DNA of 64,000 nucleotides. Source: a bacterium (GTDB taxonomy: Bacteria; Pseudomonadota; Alphaproteobacteria; Rhodobacterales; Rhodobacteraceae). The notes below the pieces were generated by a model. That model was not told where the DNA came from. It ran no database searches and saw only the letters and a program-made list of their open reading frames with translations. Shown piece after piece: positions 44,903 to 54,086 of this stretch. The position numbers and the translations under genes are program-made. The stretch is from assembly GCA_016124195.1 (NCBI GenBank), contig WGOE01000002.1, positions 62,001-126,000 on the forward strand, read 5' to 3'. Numbering within the stretch: position 1 is the first letter of the stretch; every line of letters begins with the position of its first letter.

Positions 44903-45537
44903 CGAACCCCAATGGCGCGCTGCGCATCGGCATCGGCGGCCCGGTCGGCGCCGGCAAGACCACGCTCACCGAACAGCTTTGCCGCGCGCTGGCCCATCGC
45001 TGCTCGATGGCCGTCATCACCAATGACATCTACACGCGCGAGGATGCCGATTACCTCACGCGAGCCCAGGTCCTGCCCGCCGCTCGCATCCGCGGGGTCG
45101 AGACCGGCGGCTGCCCGCATACCGCGATCCGCGAGGATGCCTCGATCAACCTCGCGGCCGTGGCCGACCTCGCGCGGCAGTTCCCCGACCTTGACCTGAT
45201 CCTGATCGAATCCGGCGGCGACAACCTCGCCGCCACCTTCTCGCCCGAACTGGCCGACCTGTCGATCTATGTGATCGACACGGCCGCGGGCCAGGACATC
45301 CCGCGCAAACGCGGGCCGGGGGTGACCCGCTCTGACCTCCTCATCGTCAACAAGACCGACCTTGCGCCCCATGTCGGCGTGGACCTCGCCCTGCTGGAAG
45401 CGGATACCCAACGCGCCCGCGGCACCCGCCCCTATGTGATGGCCCGCATCCGCGAGGGGCATGGCATCGACCGGATCGTCAGCTTTCTGGAACAGGAAGG
45501 CGGCCTGACCCTCAAATCCGCCGCCACAACAGCGTAG
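44899..45537 (+). CDS. ureG: Urease accessory GTPase UreG
   Basis: 212 residues, SIMIBI-class GTPase that drives nickel insertion. P-loop [16 protein letters not shown], the [14 protein letters not shown] switch, the metal motif [19 protein letters not shown] (Cys-Pro-His), [17 protein letters not shown] and the [10 protein letters not shown] guanine-specificity motif are all present. Last gene of the urease operon; no obvious hairpin follows before the opposing ilvD end. Confidence 0.96.
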   Translation: MTNPNGALRIGIGGPVGAGKTTLTEQLCRALAHRCSMAVITNDIYTREDADYLTRAQVLPAARIRGVETGGCPHTAIREDASINLAAVADLARQFPDLDLILIESGGDNLAATFSPELADLSIYVIDTAAGQDIPRKRGPGVTRSDLLIVNKTDLAPHVGVDLALLEADTQRARGTRPYVMARIREGHGIDRIVSFLEQEGGLTLKSAATTA

Positions 45538-45585
45538 GTCGGGGGCCACCCCGACTCCGCTTTTCTCCTGAACCTACCACAAAAC

Positions 45586-47424
45586 TCACTCTCCCGGCAG
45601 GACCCGCACAGCGCCCGTATCGGCCGACGATGCAAAGAGCGCATAGGCCCGCAAGGCCTGGCTTACCTTGCGCGCGCGTGGTGCCGCGGGCTTCCAGCCG
45701 GCCTTGTCCTGCGCCGCCCGGCGCGCGGCCAGTTCGGCCTCGGGCACCCGCACCGAGATCGACCGCTTGGGGATGTCGATGTCCACCATGTCGCCCTCGC
45801 GCACCAGCCCGATCGTGCCACCAGCCGCAGCTTCGGGGCTGACGTGGCCGATCGACAGGCCCGAGGTGCCGCCCGAAAACCGCCCGTCGGTGACCAGCGC
45901 GCAGGCCTTGCCCAGCCCCATCGATTTCAGATAGCTCGTCGGATAAAGCATCTCCTGCATGCCCGGCCCGCCTTTCGGCCCTTCATAGCGGATCACCAGC
46001 ACGTCGCCGGGCTTGATCTCCTTGGCGAGGATCGCATTCACCGCGGCGTTCTGGCTTTCAAACACCCGCGCCGGGCCTGAAAATACCAGGATAGACTCGT
46101 CCACCCCCGCGGTCTTGACGATGCAGCCATCGGCGGCAAGGTTGCCCGTCAGCACCGCCAGCCCGCCGTCCTTGGAAAACGGAGTGGCGGCCGACCGGAT
46201 CACGCCATGTGCGCGGTCCAGATCCAGCGTGTCGTAGCGTCCCGTCGCGGTAAAGGCCGTCGTGGTGCGCACCCCGCCCGGCGCGGCCCGGAAAAATTCG
46301 CGCACCGAATCCTGGTTGGTTCGGCTGATGTCCCACTGATCGACCGCCGCCCCGATCGAGCGCGAATGGATCGTCGGCACGTCGCGGTTCAACAGGCCCG
46401 CCGCATCCAGCTGGCCGAGGATCGCCATGATCCCGCCGGCACGGTGCACGTCTTCCATATGCACGTCCTGCTTGGCCGGAGCCACCTTGCACAGGACCGG
46501 GATGCGCCGGCTCAAGGCGTCGATGTCCTTCATGGTGAAATCCACCCCGCCCTCATGGGCGGCGGCCAGGATATGCAGCACCGTATTGGTCGACCCGCCC
46601 ATCGCCACATCCAGCGCCATGGCATTTTCAAACGCCTTCTTTGTTGCGATGTTGCGCGGCAGCACCGACATGTCGTCCTGTTCGTAATGCCGCTTGGTGA
46701 TGTCGACGATCAGGTGCCCGGCCTCGACGAACAGGCGCTTGCGGTCCGCATGGGTGGCGAGGGTCGATCCATTTCCCGGCAGCGACAGGCCCAGCGCCTC
46801 GGTCAGGCAGTTCATGGAATTGGCGGTGAACATGCCCGAGCACGACCCGCAGGTCGGGCACGAGGCCTTTTCGATCGCCTCGACCTCTTCGTCGGTATAG
46901 GCCGCGTCGGCCGCGGTCACCATCGCATCGACGAGGTCTAGCGCCACTTCCTTGCCCTTGATGACGACCTTGCCGGCCTCCATCGGCCCGCCCGAGACGA
47001 AGACCACCGGAATGTTCAGCCGCATCGCCGCCATCAGCATGCCGGGGGTGAGCTTGGCGCAGTTGGAAATGCACACCATCGCATCGGCGCAATGGGCATT
47101 GACCATGTATTCCACCGAATCCGCGATCAGTTCGCGCGAGGGCAGGGAATACAGCATCCCGTCATGGCCCATCGCGATGCCGTCGTCGACGGCGATGGTG
47201 TTGAACTCCTTGGCGACGCCGCCGGCCGCCTCGACCTCGCGCGCGACAAGCTGGCCAAGGTCCTTCAGATGCACATGCCCCGGCACGAACTGGGTGAACG
47301 AGTTGACAATCGCGATGATCGGCTTGCCGAAATCGCCGTCCTTCATCCCCGTCGCACGCCAGAGGCCGCGCGCGCCGGCCATGTTGCGGCCATGGGTCGT
47401 GGTGCGGGAACGGTAGGCGGGCAT
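45586..47424 (-). CDS. ilvD: Dihydroxy-acid dehydratase with altered metal-ligand motif
   Basis: Third-from-last common step of valine, leucine and isoleucine synthesis; Fe-S dehydratase, 612 residues, normal length. It is colinear with E. coli IlvD at the N-terminus ([20 protein letters not shown]) and keeps [13 protein letters not shown] (D81), iron-sulfur cysteines C122 and [11 protein letters not shown], and the C-terminal [17 protein letters not shown]. At the normally invariant CDK motif the sequence reads NCAKLTPG, so the Mg2+-ligand aspartate (position 123) is alanine. K124, the carbamylated lysine, is kept. Activity is therefore uncertain. ATG 47424 gives the standard start. Convergent with ureG. 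Confidence 0.93.
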   Translation of the reverse strand: MPAYRSRTTTHGRNMAGARGLWRATGMKDGDFGKPIIAIVNSFTQFVPGHVHLKDLGQLVAREVEAAGGVAKEFNTIAVDDGIAMGHDGMLYSLPSRELIADSVEYMVNAHCADAMVCISNCAKLTPGMLMAAMRLNIPVVFVSGGPMEAGKVVIKGKEVALDLVDAMVTAADAAYTDEEVEAIEKASCPTCGSCSGMFTANSMNCLTEALGLSLPGNGSTLATHADRKRLFVEAGHLIVDITKRHYEQDDMSVLPRNIATKKAFENAMALDVAMGGSTNTVLHILAAAHEGGVDFTMKDIDALSRRIPVLCKVAPAKQDVHMEDVHRAGGIMAILGQLDAAGLLNRDVPTIHSRSIGAAVDQWDISRTNQDSVREFFRAAPGGVRTTTAFTATGRYDTLDLDRAHGVIRSAATPFSKDGGLAVLTGNLAADGCIVKTAGVDESILVFSGPARVFESQNAAVNAILAKEIKPGDVLVIRYEGPKGGPGMQEMLYPTSYLKSMGLGKACALVTDGRFSGGTSGLSIGHVSPEAAAGGTIGLVREGDMVDIDIPKRSISVRVPEAELAARRAAQDKAGWKPAAPRARKVSQALRAYALFASSADTGAVRVLPGE

Positions 47425-47535
47425 GAGGTTCTCCTGTCTTGGGGACAGCCCCTGAAGGGCGGGTGCACCGCCTGACATGGCCCGAAGCCGGCCATCAATC
47501 AAGAGTGGTTTTTCCGCCCAAAACGCTTTCGCCTC

Positions 47536-47772
47536 CTATTTGCCGCCATCTTCCACGTCACGCGGCCCGATCCGGTCCAGCAATTCGACCATCCAGGCCA
47601 AAGTGTCGGCCTCGGCCTCGCTCAGGGCGGGGTTGCGGCCAAGCGCCTTGGCGATCGGCCGGAACTCGGGCCAGCGCAGGTGAAAGTCGGCCACGTCTCG
47701 GACGTTGCGGGCCGGGTTCTTCGGCGAAGGCGTCGGGGCGGGCTCGGGATGTGGCTTTGACGTGTCGATCAT
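47536..47772 (-). CDS. Small conserved-looking hypothetical protein
   Basis: 78 residues, no recognised domain. A Pro-rich start (KPHPEPAPTPSPKNPARN) is followed by a compact helical-looking part, FHLRWPEFRPIAKALGRN and SEAEADTLAWMVELLDRIGP. It sits 111 bases upstream of ilvD on the same strand. Codon use is like its neighbours, and the ribosome site (AGGG) is weak. No function can be given. Confidence 0.5.
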   Translation of the reverse strand: MIDTSKPHPEPAPTPSPKNPARNVRDVADFHLRWPEFRPIAKALGRNPALSEAEADTLAWMVELLDRIGPRDVEDGGK

Positions 47773-47949
47773 GAACAGCCCTGTGGATCAATGGTCCGGT
47801 ACATAAAACTCACCCACCCTTGATGCCCTTGCTTGCAACCATGGGTAAAGGGCGTTGGCGTGACGTTTGTGTTAAAAAAGCGTCAAAGGGGTTTGAGCAT
47901 GCCGGATCATAAGTTACGTTCGGTCAACTTTTGAAAGCCCGGGTCCGAC

Positions 47950-49608
47950 GTGGAAAAGCTCTTGCAGATAAACCTCTTTGGCGCCTGCATTGTGCGGGCT
48001 GCGGCGCCGGGCGGGTTCGAGATCAAGGGCGCCAAGCACCGGGCACTGTTTGCCCTGCTGGCCACCGCGCCTTACGGACGGCGGACGCGCAGCTATATGC
48101 AGAACCTTCTCTGGGGCACCTCGTGCCATGATGGCGGCCGCCAGAGCCTGCGCACCGCGCTTTCGACGATCAAATCCGCGATGGGGCCGGCCTTCGACCA
48201 ACTGCTGACTGTCAACAACACGGAAATCAGCCTCGATCTGAGCCGGGTCGAATTTCTGGGCGGGCAGGGCGGCAGCGGTCCCGGCGGGGGCGAGTTTCTG
48301 GAAGGCATCGACATCCGCGACGATGACTTCAACGACTGGCTCCTGGGTGTGCGCCAGGCGCCCGAACGCTTTCTGGCGCTGATTTCGGGCGTACCCGCCG
48401 CACCCATGACGCCTTCGGTCCTGCCCACCATTGCCATTCTGCCTTTCCGTCTGGTCCTGGGCGAAGAGGTGCATTCCGTCCTGGGCGACTGGATCGCCGA
48501 AGAGATCTGCCGGTCCTTGTCGCGCAGTCATCTGCTCAGCGTCATCTCGCATCTTTCGTCGCGCGAGATCGGCGGCCAGCGCATCGACCTGACCCGGGTG
48601 CGCCGCGCGCTGAACGTCGATTACTGCGTGACGGGCAGCCTGAGGGTTGCGGGCAACAGGGTCGTGCTGGATGCCGATTGTCTGGACGCCCATTCGGGCC
48701 GCATCCTGTGGACGCGGCAGTTCCCGGGCGAGCTCGCCGCCTTCCTGTCGGCCGAAAGCCCCGCCGTGGCGGATATCGTGCGCACCATCGGCCGCACCAT
48801 CAGCGCCGATGTCATGGCCCATGCCCAGGGCCGCAGCCTTTCGGCGCTGGCCGACCACCAGCTGCTGATCGCCGGCATCGGCATGATGCACCAGTTGAAA
48901 CTGTCGAACTTCGCCCGCTCGCGCGATCTGATCGAAGAGGTGATCCGCCGTGCCCCGCGCGTGCCCGAGGCGCATGCCTGGCTGGCCGAATGGTATGTGA
49001 TGTCGATCTTCAACGGCTGGTCCGACAACACGCTGCGCGACACGGGCGTGGCGCTCGATTGCACGGCCCGCGCGCTGGACATGGACCCTGACAACACGTT
49101 TGCTCTGACGATCGACGGCGTGGTCAACAACAACCTTCTGATGCGGCTCGACAAGGCCAGCGAGAGGTTCGATGCGGCGCTTGACCTCAACCCCAATGAA
49201 AGCCTGGCCTGGCTTTTGTCGGGCGTGTTGCAGGCCTACCGGGACGAGGGGCCGGACGCCGTGATGCGCACCGAAAAGGCGCTGCGCCTGTCGCCGGTCG
49301 ACCCCTTCGGCTATTTTTTCGACAGCCTCGCCTCGACCGCCTATATCGCGGCAGAGGACTGGGAACACGCGCTGTTGCTGGCCGACCGGTCGATGGCCAA
49401 GAACGACCGCCACCTGTCCACTCTGCGCGTGCGGATCTGCGCCCTGCACAATCTGGGCCGAAGGCAAGAGTTGCGCGACGCCGGCGCCGACCTGATCCGC
49501 CGGCAACCCGATTTCACCATTTCCAGCTACCGCCGAAGCCACCCGGCGGCACATTTCAAGGTTGGCGAACGCATGACTGCGGCCTTGCTCGCAGCAGGCA
49601 TTCCGTAA
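47950..49608 (+). CDS. SARP-like transcriptional regulator with TolB/FlgO-like middle and TPR C-terminus
   Basis: 552 residues. The first 100 form a winged-helix module of the SARP/OmpR type (LLQINLFGACIVRAA..., HRALFALLATAPYGRRTR, RQSLRTALSTIKSAMG). Residues about 155-290 resemble the domain seen beside class III cyclase-type regulators (TIAILPFRLVLGEEVHSVLGDW, VDYCVTGSLRVAGNRVVL, LDAHSGRILWTRQF). The rest is tetratricopeptide-like helices (ARALDMDPDNTFAL, DLNPNESLAWLLSGVLQAY). GTG start at 47950. Eleven bases before the HGL-repeat gene, so it probably belongs to, and may control, the downstream phosphatase-fold and protease genes. Effector unknown. Confidence 0.8.
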   Translation: MEKLLQINLFGACIVRAAAPGGFEIKGAKHRALFALLATAPYGRRTRSYMQNLLWGTSCHDGGRQSLRTALSTIKSAMGPAFDQLLTVNNTEISLDLSRVEFLGGQGGSGPGGGEFLEGIDIRDDDFNDWLLGVRQAPERFLALISGVPAAPMTPSVLPTIAILPFRLVLGEEVHSVLGDWIAEEICRSLSRSHLLSVISHLSSREIGGQRIDLTRVRRALNVDYCVTGSLRVAGNRVVLDADCLDAHSGRILWTRQFPGELAAFLSAESPAVADIVRTIGRTISADVMAHAQGRSLSALADHQLLIAGIGMMHQLKLSNFARSRDLIEEVIRRAPRVPEAHAWLAEWYVMSIFNGWSDNTLRDTGVALDCTARALDMDPDNTFALTIDGVVNNNLLMRLDKASERFDAALDLNPNESLAWLLSGVLQAYRDEGPDAVMRTEKALRLSPVDPFGYFFDSLASTAYIAAEDWEHALLLADRSMAKNDRHLSTLRVRICALHNLGRRQELRDAGADLIRRQPDFTISSYRRSHPAAHFKVGERMTAALLAAGIP

Positions 49609-49619
49609 GGGGAGATTAG

Positions 49620-50678
49620 ATGTCTGGATTTGGAACGATGCACGGTTTGCACGGCCTGCATGGATTGCATGGGCTGCACGGGTTGCATGGTCTGGCCGGC
49701 GTGGCGGCGGGCGATCCTTCGGCGCTGCAATCCTCGGCCGAGGCGATCCTACATTCGGCAGGCCTCGACCCCTTGCCCTTCGCGCCGATCGACCCGCTGA
49801 CGCCGGGTGCTCCCGCCAACATGAAGCGCTGGTCGCCCGACATCCGCGAGCGCCTGCTCAGCGCCAGTGTCTATCGCCATGTCGATTATGCGACCGATGA
49901 TGCGGTCAGCTTCGTCTCATTGACCTGGGATGACAAGGTCGTGGCCACGCTGAAGCCGCCGACCACCTCAACCATGGCCAAGCAATGCGACTGGGTACGC
50001 TACTATGCCGACCAGCGTTCGGACCGCGGCGGCGAGGTCTTGTCGCAGACCAATGATTTTTCGGACTATTTCACGATTCTGCTGGGCCTGACAGAGGGGC
50101 GCAACCCGCGCACCTTCGAGCTTTTGGGCACGGTGCAGACCATCGTGGGCCAGATCACCATGCTGCCCAAGCATCTTCTGGCCTGCCGCCGCCCGGCCGA
50201 GCTTGACGTGCGCGTGACGCCGCTGATCCCGACGCCGTCGCATGGGTCTTTCCCCTCGGCCCATGCCACGCAATCCCTGGCCATGGCCCATGTGCTTGAG
50301 GCCTTGATCCTGGCCTATCCCAGCCATTTCGGTGATGCACCCAAGCGGGTGGAGATGTGCTACCGGCAGGCGCACCGGATCGCGGTCAACCGCACCGTGG
50401 CGGGCGTGCATTACCCGATGGATTCGGCGGCAGGCTCGCGCCTGGGCTTGCAGATGGGCCGGATCCTTGTGGCCGCCATGACCGGCGGCGGCACGGTCGC
50501 GGCCTTGCCCGCCTTCGACCCCGACGACGCCCCGGATGCCGATTTCCTTTATGCCGACCAACTGGCCCTGCGCGGCATCAGCGGCGGCGATCCGGTGACC
50601 GTGGCCGCCGATCCGCTGCTGGGCTGGCTTTGGGCGCAGGCGGTCGCGGAATTCACCCTGCACGTTCCGGCGGTCTGA
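49620..50678 (+). CDS. PAP2/vanadium-haloperoxidase-superfamily protein with N-terminal HGL repeats
   Basis: 352 residues, no signal peptide and no clear membrane helix. The superfamily active site is complete: KHLLACRRP (K184, R191, the KX6RP motif), PSAH (H215) and NRTVAGVHYPMD (R258, H264, D268). This fold serves lipid phosphatases and vanadate-dependent haloperoxidases; the soluble character and length favour the haloperoxidase-like group, but acid phosphatase remains possible. Residues 8-25 are six consecutive His-Gly-Leu triplets. Lies between a SARP-like regulator and a subtilase, four bases before the latter, so the three form one operon. Substrate unknown. Confidence 0.78.
   Translation: MSGFGTMHGLHGLHGLHGLHGLHGLAGVAAGDPSALQSSAEAILHSAGLDPLPFAPIDPLTPGAPANMKRWSPDIRERLLSASVYRHVDYATDDAVSFVSLTWDDKVVATLKPPTTSTMAKQCDWVRYYADQRSDRGGEVLSQTNDFSDYFTILLGLTEGRNPRTFELLGTVQTIVGQITMLPKHLLACRRPAELDVRVTPLIPTPSHGSFPSAHATQSLAMAHVLEALILAYPSHFGDAPKRVEMCYRQAHRIAVNRTVAGVHYPMDSAAGSRLGLQMGRILVAAMTGGGTVAALPAFDPDDAPDADFLYADQLALRGISGGDPVTVAADPLLGWLWAQAVAEFTLHVPAV
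49641..49694 (+). repeat. Six tandem HGL codon triplets at the start of the PAP2-fold gene
   Basis: Six 9-base units encode His-Gly-Leu: CACGGTTTG, CACGGCCTG, CATGGATTG, CATGGGCTG, CACGGGTTG and CATGGTCTG. No two units are identical at DNA level, all are identical at protein level, which argues for selection on the peptide rather than recent slippage. Confidence 0.9.
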
Positions 50679-50681
50679 GCC

Positions 50682-52703
50682 ATGACCGCCGCGGATGACC
50701 CGCTTGGCCCCTATGAGCGCTGGATGTTCGGCCCCGGCAAGGCCTATGACCTGCCCGGCCTGCAACTGGATGCCTCGCCCGGGCTGTCGTGCCTTGCCGA
50801 ATTCGGCGCGCCCTTGGCCCACCCGGCGCAGGCGGTGACCAACCTTCTGACCGCCGATGGCATCACCATGCTGCCGCGCCTTCCGACGCTCTGGCCCGGA
50901 GTGGCGCCGCGCTTTCTGCCCTTGCTGTTGTTGCCGGAGAACCCGACGGCCATCGCGGCGCATGACCCGTCGCGACTGGCCGCGCTGCTCGACGGGCTTG
51001 GCGGGGGTGGGGCGCGGCATTTGCGGCTGAACTACCCGGTGCGGTCCGAAACCATCGATGCCAGTTTCCCCCTGGCCCGGCCGGCCGAGCCGCCCGCCCC
51101 CGGGGTGGATCCGGCCCGGCCGCTGGTCATCCTCGCGGTCATCGACCACGGCATCGCCTTTGCTCATCAGGCCCTGCGCGCGCACGGCGCCACAAGGGTC
51201 GATTATTGCTGGTCGCAATCGGCCACGGCGGACAATGCCGGCGCGGTGCTGTTCGGGCGCGAGTTCACCCGCAGCGCCATCGAGGCCCTGCGCAGCGCCC
51301 ATGCCGGCGATGAAGAGGCGATCTACCGCGCCGCAGGCCTTTTGGGCCGGCCCGGCCTGCCGCCGATGCCGCTGGCCCGCGCCCATTCGCACGGCGCGCA
51401 TGTGCTGGGCACCGCCGCGGCCCTCCCCCCCGAGGATGCCGCACAGGTTCGCATCGTCGCCGTCGATCTGCCTTCGACCTCGATCTGGGACACGTCCGGC
51501 TTTGGGTCCGACATGTTCCTTCTGGCCGGGATGCACTATATCTTTGATCGCGCGAGCCGGATCGCCGCCGCCCATGGCCGGCCCGAGGCGCCGCTGGTCG
51601 TCAACATCTCGATGGGGTGGTCGGGCGGCCCGCATGACGGCTCTGCCGCGATCGAGGCCGCCCTGGCCGAACTGATCGCGGCCCGCCGCAGCGAGGCCGC
51701 CACCACACTGACCCTGCCCACAGGCAACATGTATCAGGACATGCTGTCGGCCCGGATCGAGGACAGCCAGTTCGCCGCCGCCCCCGATGGCAAGGCTGAG
51801 GCCGGCCTGCGCTGGTATGTCCAGCCCGAAGACATGACATCGACCTTCGCCGAGATCTGGCTGGCGCCGGGGGCGGATCCGGCCGGTCACAGCTTCAGCC
51901 TGACAGCACCTGATGGCACTGTCACGAGCATCGGCCCGCTGCCCGGCCACGTCGATGTCACGGTGGGCGGCAAGACGGTCGGGCAGATCACGCTGGACCA
52001 ATACCGCAAGCTGCGCTGGCGCGTGACGATCTGCCTTGCGCCAAGCGCGCCCAAGGCGCTGCCCGGGCCGCCGCATGCCGGGGCTCCGGCCGGGCTCTGG
52101 CGCCTGACCTTGCGGCGCACAGCCAATCTGCATGGCCCTGTCTGGGTCCGGGTGCAGCGCGATGTAGATCACGAACAGGGCCACACCGGCGCAAGGCAAT
52201 CCTGGCTGATCGACCCCGCCTATGACCGCTATGCCAGCGATGGCGCCCTGGCGCAGGTCGATGATCCGGCCTCGGGTGCCATGCTCAGGCGGATGGACGG
52301 GCTGAACGGTCTGGCCACGCAAGCCCTGTCGCTGAACGTGGCGGGCCACGTCGCAAGCCTCAGCCGGGCGGCGGAGTATTCCAGCGCCGGGCCGCTGGAT
52401 GGCCCTGCCGCGGCGCGTGGTGTCGATGTCTCGGCGCCGACCGACCGGTCGCCGGCCCATACCGGGATCGTCTCGACCGGCACGCGGACCGGCAGTTTCG
52501 TGGCGCTGCAGGGCACCTCTTCCGCTGCCCCGCAGATTGCGCGCGAACTGGCGCTGGCCTTCCTTGCCGGACCGCCCGCGCCCGGCCCTGCGCCCGACAA
52601 TTATGCCTCCGCCCTGGCCGCCCGACCCGGCGTGGTGCCCGTGCCCGACACAGACCCCGGGCCGACCGGCCGCGCAAGACTTGGTGTCCTGCGCCTGACC
52701 TGA
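50682..52703 (+). CDS. Subtilisin-family (S8) serine peptidase
   Basis: 673 residues, no recognisable export signal. The catalytic triad is readable: D155 in ILAVIDHGIAFAH, H237 in AHSHGAHVLGTAA, and S613 in LQGTSSAAPQIAR, with the oxyanion asparagine in LPTGNMYQ. A domain of roughly 250 residues is inserted between the Asn region and the serine region (WYVQPEDMTSTFAEIWLAPG onward), far longer than in simple subtilisins and with a beta-rich look. The first 120 residues are not typical pro-peptide. Four bases after the PAP2-fold gene stop; ATG 50682. Likely processes a partner or acts on a peptide within the cluster, but the target is unknown. Confidence 0.83.
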   Translation: MTAADDPLGPYERWMFGPGKAYDLPGLQLDASPGLSCLAEFGAPLAHPAQAVTNLLTADGITMLPRLPTLWPGVAPRFLPLLLLPENPTAIAAHDPSRLAALLDGLGGGGARHLRLNYPVRSETIDASFPLARPAEPPAPGVDPARPLVILAVIDHGIAFAHQALRAHGATRVDYCWSQSATADNAGAVLFGREFTRSAIEALRSAHAGDEEAIYRAAGLLGRPGLPPMPLARAHSHGAHVLGTAAALPPEDAAQVRIVAVDLPSTSIWDTSGFGSDMFLLAGMHYIFDRASRIAAAHGRPEAPLVVNISMGWSGGPHDGSAAIEAALAELIAARRSEAATTLTLPTGNMYQDMLSARIEDSQFAAAPDGKAEAGLRWYVQPEDMTSTFAEIWLAPGADPAGHSFSLTAPDGTVTSIGPLPGHVDVTVGGKTVGQITLDQYRKLRWRVTICLAPSAPKALPGPPHAGAPAGLWRLTLRRTANLHGPVWVRVQRDVDHEQGHTGARQSWLIDPAYDRYASDGALAQVDDPASGAMLRRMDGLNGLATQALSLNVAGHVASLSRAAEYSSAGPLDGPAAARGVDVSAPTDRSPAHTGIVSTGTRTGSFVALQGTSSAAPQIARELALAFLAGPPAPGPAPDNYASALAARPGVVPVPDTDPGPTGRARLGVLRLT

Positions 52704-52783
52704 TGAAACGCCTTTTGACCTGACCGGCAAAACCGTTAAGGTGGCCGGACAAAGTGGCGCATTCGGCGGCGGAGGAGGCACCG

Positions 52784-53731
52784 ATGACGACACGGCCCAC
52801 CGTGGAACACGAAGCCGCCGTGGCGGCAGCGCTGGCGCGTGGCAGTGCGGCGCGTTCGGCCATCGTCGCCTCGTGGCGCCGGTCGGCCCGGGTGCACGGG
52901 CTCGACCCCGGCCACCGCGTCGCCCGCGACCGCCTGACCGAGGCCGAATTCCGCCGGCTCTGCGAGCGCCTCGGCCCGGTGCGGGAGGCGGCGGGTCCCA
53001 CGCTCGACCGGCTGTTTCAGGCGGTGGGCGGGCTTGGTGGCTGCGTGATTCTTGCCTCGGAAGAGGGGATTCCCGTCGACCGGCGTGGCAAGGCCGCCGA
53101 TGACCGCGATTTCATGGACAACGGCCTGTGGACCGGCACGCTCTGGTCCGAAGCGGCGGCGGGCACCAATGGCATCGGCACTTGTCTGGCCGAAGGCCGC
53201 GCCGTCACGATCCACCGCGACCAGCACTATCTGTCGGCCAATATCGACCTGTCCTGTTCGTCGGCCCCGGTCCATGATGCCGAGGGCCGTCTGGTTGCCG
53301 TGCTGGATGTCTCGACCGCCGGGTCCGAGACCAACGAGGCGGTGGCGGGCCTTATCGCCCACGCGGTCAGCGATGCCGCGCGGCGGATCGAGGGCGATCT
53401 GTTCCGCACCGCATTTCCCAAGGCGCGGCTGATGATGGCGCCGGGGCTGGACCGGGCGCAGGGCGCCATTCTGGCGGTGGACGCGGACGAACTGGTGATC
53501 GGCGCCACCCGGGCGGCCCGCCAGCATTTCGGCCTGATCGGCGATCTGGCCCGCAAACCGGTGCCGGCGGCCGACCTGCTGGGCCTTGATACGCCCGCCA
53601 CGCTGCAAGAAGGCGAGCGCGCGGTCCTGGCGCGTGCGCTGGCCCGCGCCGGAGGCAATGCCTCGGCCGCCGCCCGCGCGCTTGGCATCTCGCGCGCGAC
53701 GTTCCACCGCAAGCTGGGCCGGAAGGACTGA
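52784..53731 (+). CDS. GAF-domain regulator with Fis-type helix-turn-helix
   Basis: 315 residues. A short N-terminal helical part with ASWRRSARVHGLDP, typical of AcoR-like activators, leads to a GAF sensory domain (about 70-190; FMDNGLWTGTLWSEAAAGTNGIGTCLAEG is the conserved AcoR-type stretch). The C-terminus is a Fis-type helix-turn-helix (ALARAGGNASAAARALGISRATFHRKLG). The sigma-54-contacting AAA+ domain usual in AcoR is absent, so it should act with a housekeeping sigma factor or as a repressor. Start ATG 52784 behind GGAGG. No obvious target gene is adjacent apart from the thu operon downstream; that link is speculative. Confidence 0.85.
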   Translation: MTTRPTVEHEAAVAAALARGSAARSAIVASWRRSARVHGLDPGHRVARDRLTEAEFRRLCERLGPVREAAGPTLDRLFQAVGGLGGCVILASEEGIPVDRRGKAADDRDFMDNGLWTGTLWSEAAAGTNGIGTCLAEGRAVTIHRDQHYLSANIDLSCSSAPVHDAEGRLVAVLDVSTAGSETNEAVAGLIAHAVSDAARRIEGDLFRTAFPKARLMMAPGLDRAQGAILAVDADELVIGATRAARQHFGLIGDLARKPVPAADLLGLDTPATLQEGERAVLARALARAGGNASAAARALGISRATFHRKLGRKD

Positions 53732-54046
53732 ACGCTGCGAGGTCTGGGTGCGGCGGCTGACTGACCTAGATTTCGTGACGCTTTGGGGCAGGGCTGCTGT
53801 CATGACCGGGCCACCCAAAGCTTTACCACCCAATCGCACACCGCCGGCCGGGCATGTCACCCGGCACCGTTTGCGCGTCGGGCGCTGTCCTTCGGCAGCG
53901 ACATGTCCGGCCAAAGCTGCCAGATTATATTGATACGGCAATATGTTATACGGAAGCCGGTCAAAGTGCCGCCGCGGCCATTGCAAGCGCGGCCCGTCCG
54001 GACTTCACGGGGCTACCGACAGGCCTGACTGTCCTGCGCCGCGCCA

Positions 54047-54076
54047 GCTTTCAAACCAGTTTGAAAGCGCTTTGAG
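54047..54076. promoter_or_regulatory. Overlapping LacI-type operators before thuE
   Basis: GCTTTCAAA-CCAG-TTTGAAAGC (54047-54068) overlaps a second palindrome, TTGAAAGCGCTTTGAG (54061-54076, core AAAGCGCTTT). The latter has the central CG and A/T-rich flanks usual for sugar repressors of the LacI family. The two share the TTGAAAGC segment, so binding could be alternative. No lacI-type gene is next to this operon. Confidence 0.55.
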
Positions 54077-54086
54077 GCGAGAATCG

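Noticed and set aside
49641-49694. Cys/Pro-rich peptide (CNPCSPCNPC type) encoded antisense to the HGL repeats
   Set aside because: It is only the complement of the HGL codons in another frame, with no start or ribosome site of its own.
49641-49694. Possible CRISPR-like array
   Set aside because: Units are 9 bases, contiguous and coding; there are no spacers.
49968-52793. A 941-codon minus-strand frame opposite the PAP2-fold and subtilase genes
   Set aside because: No motifs and shadow-like composition; both plus-strand proteins have complete active sites.
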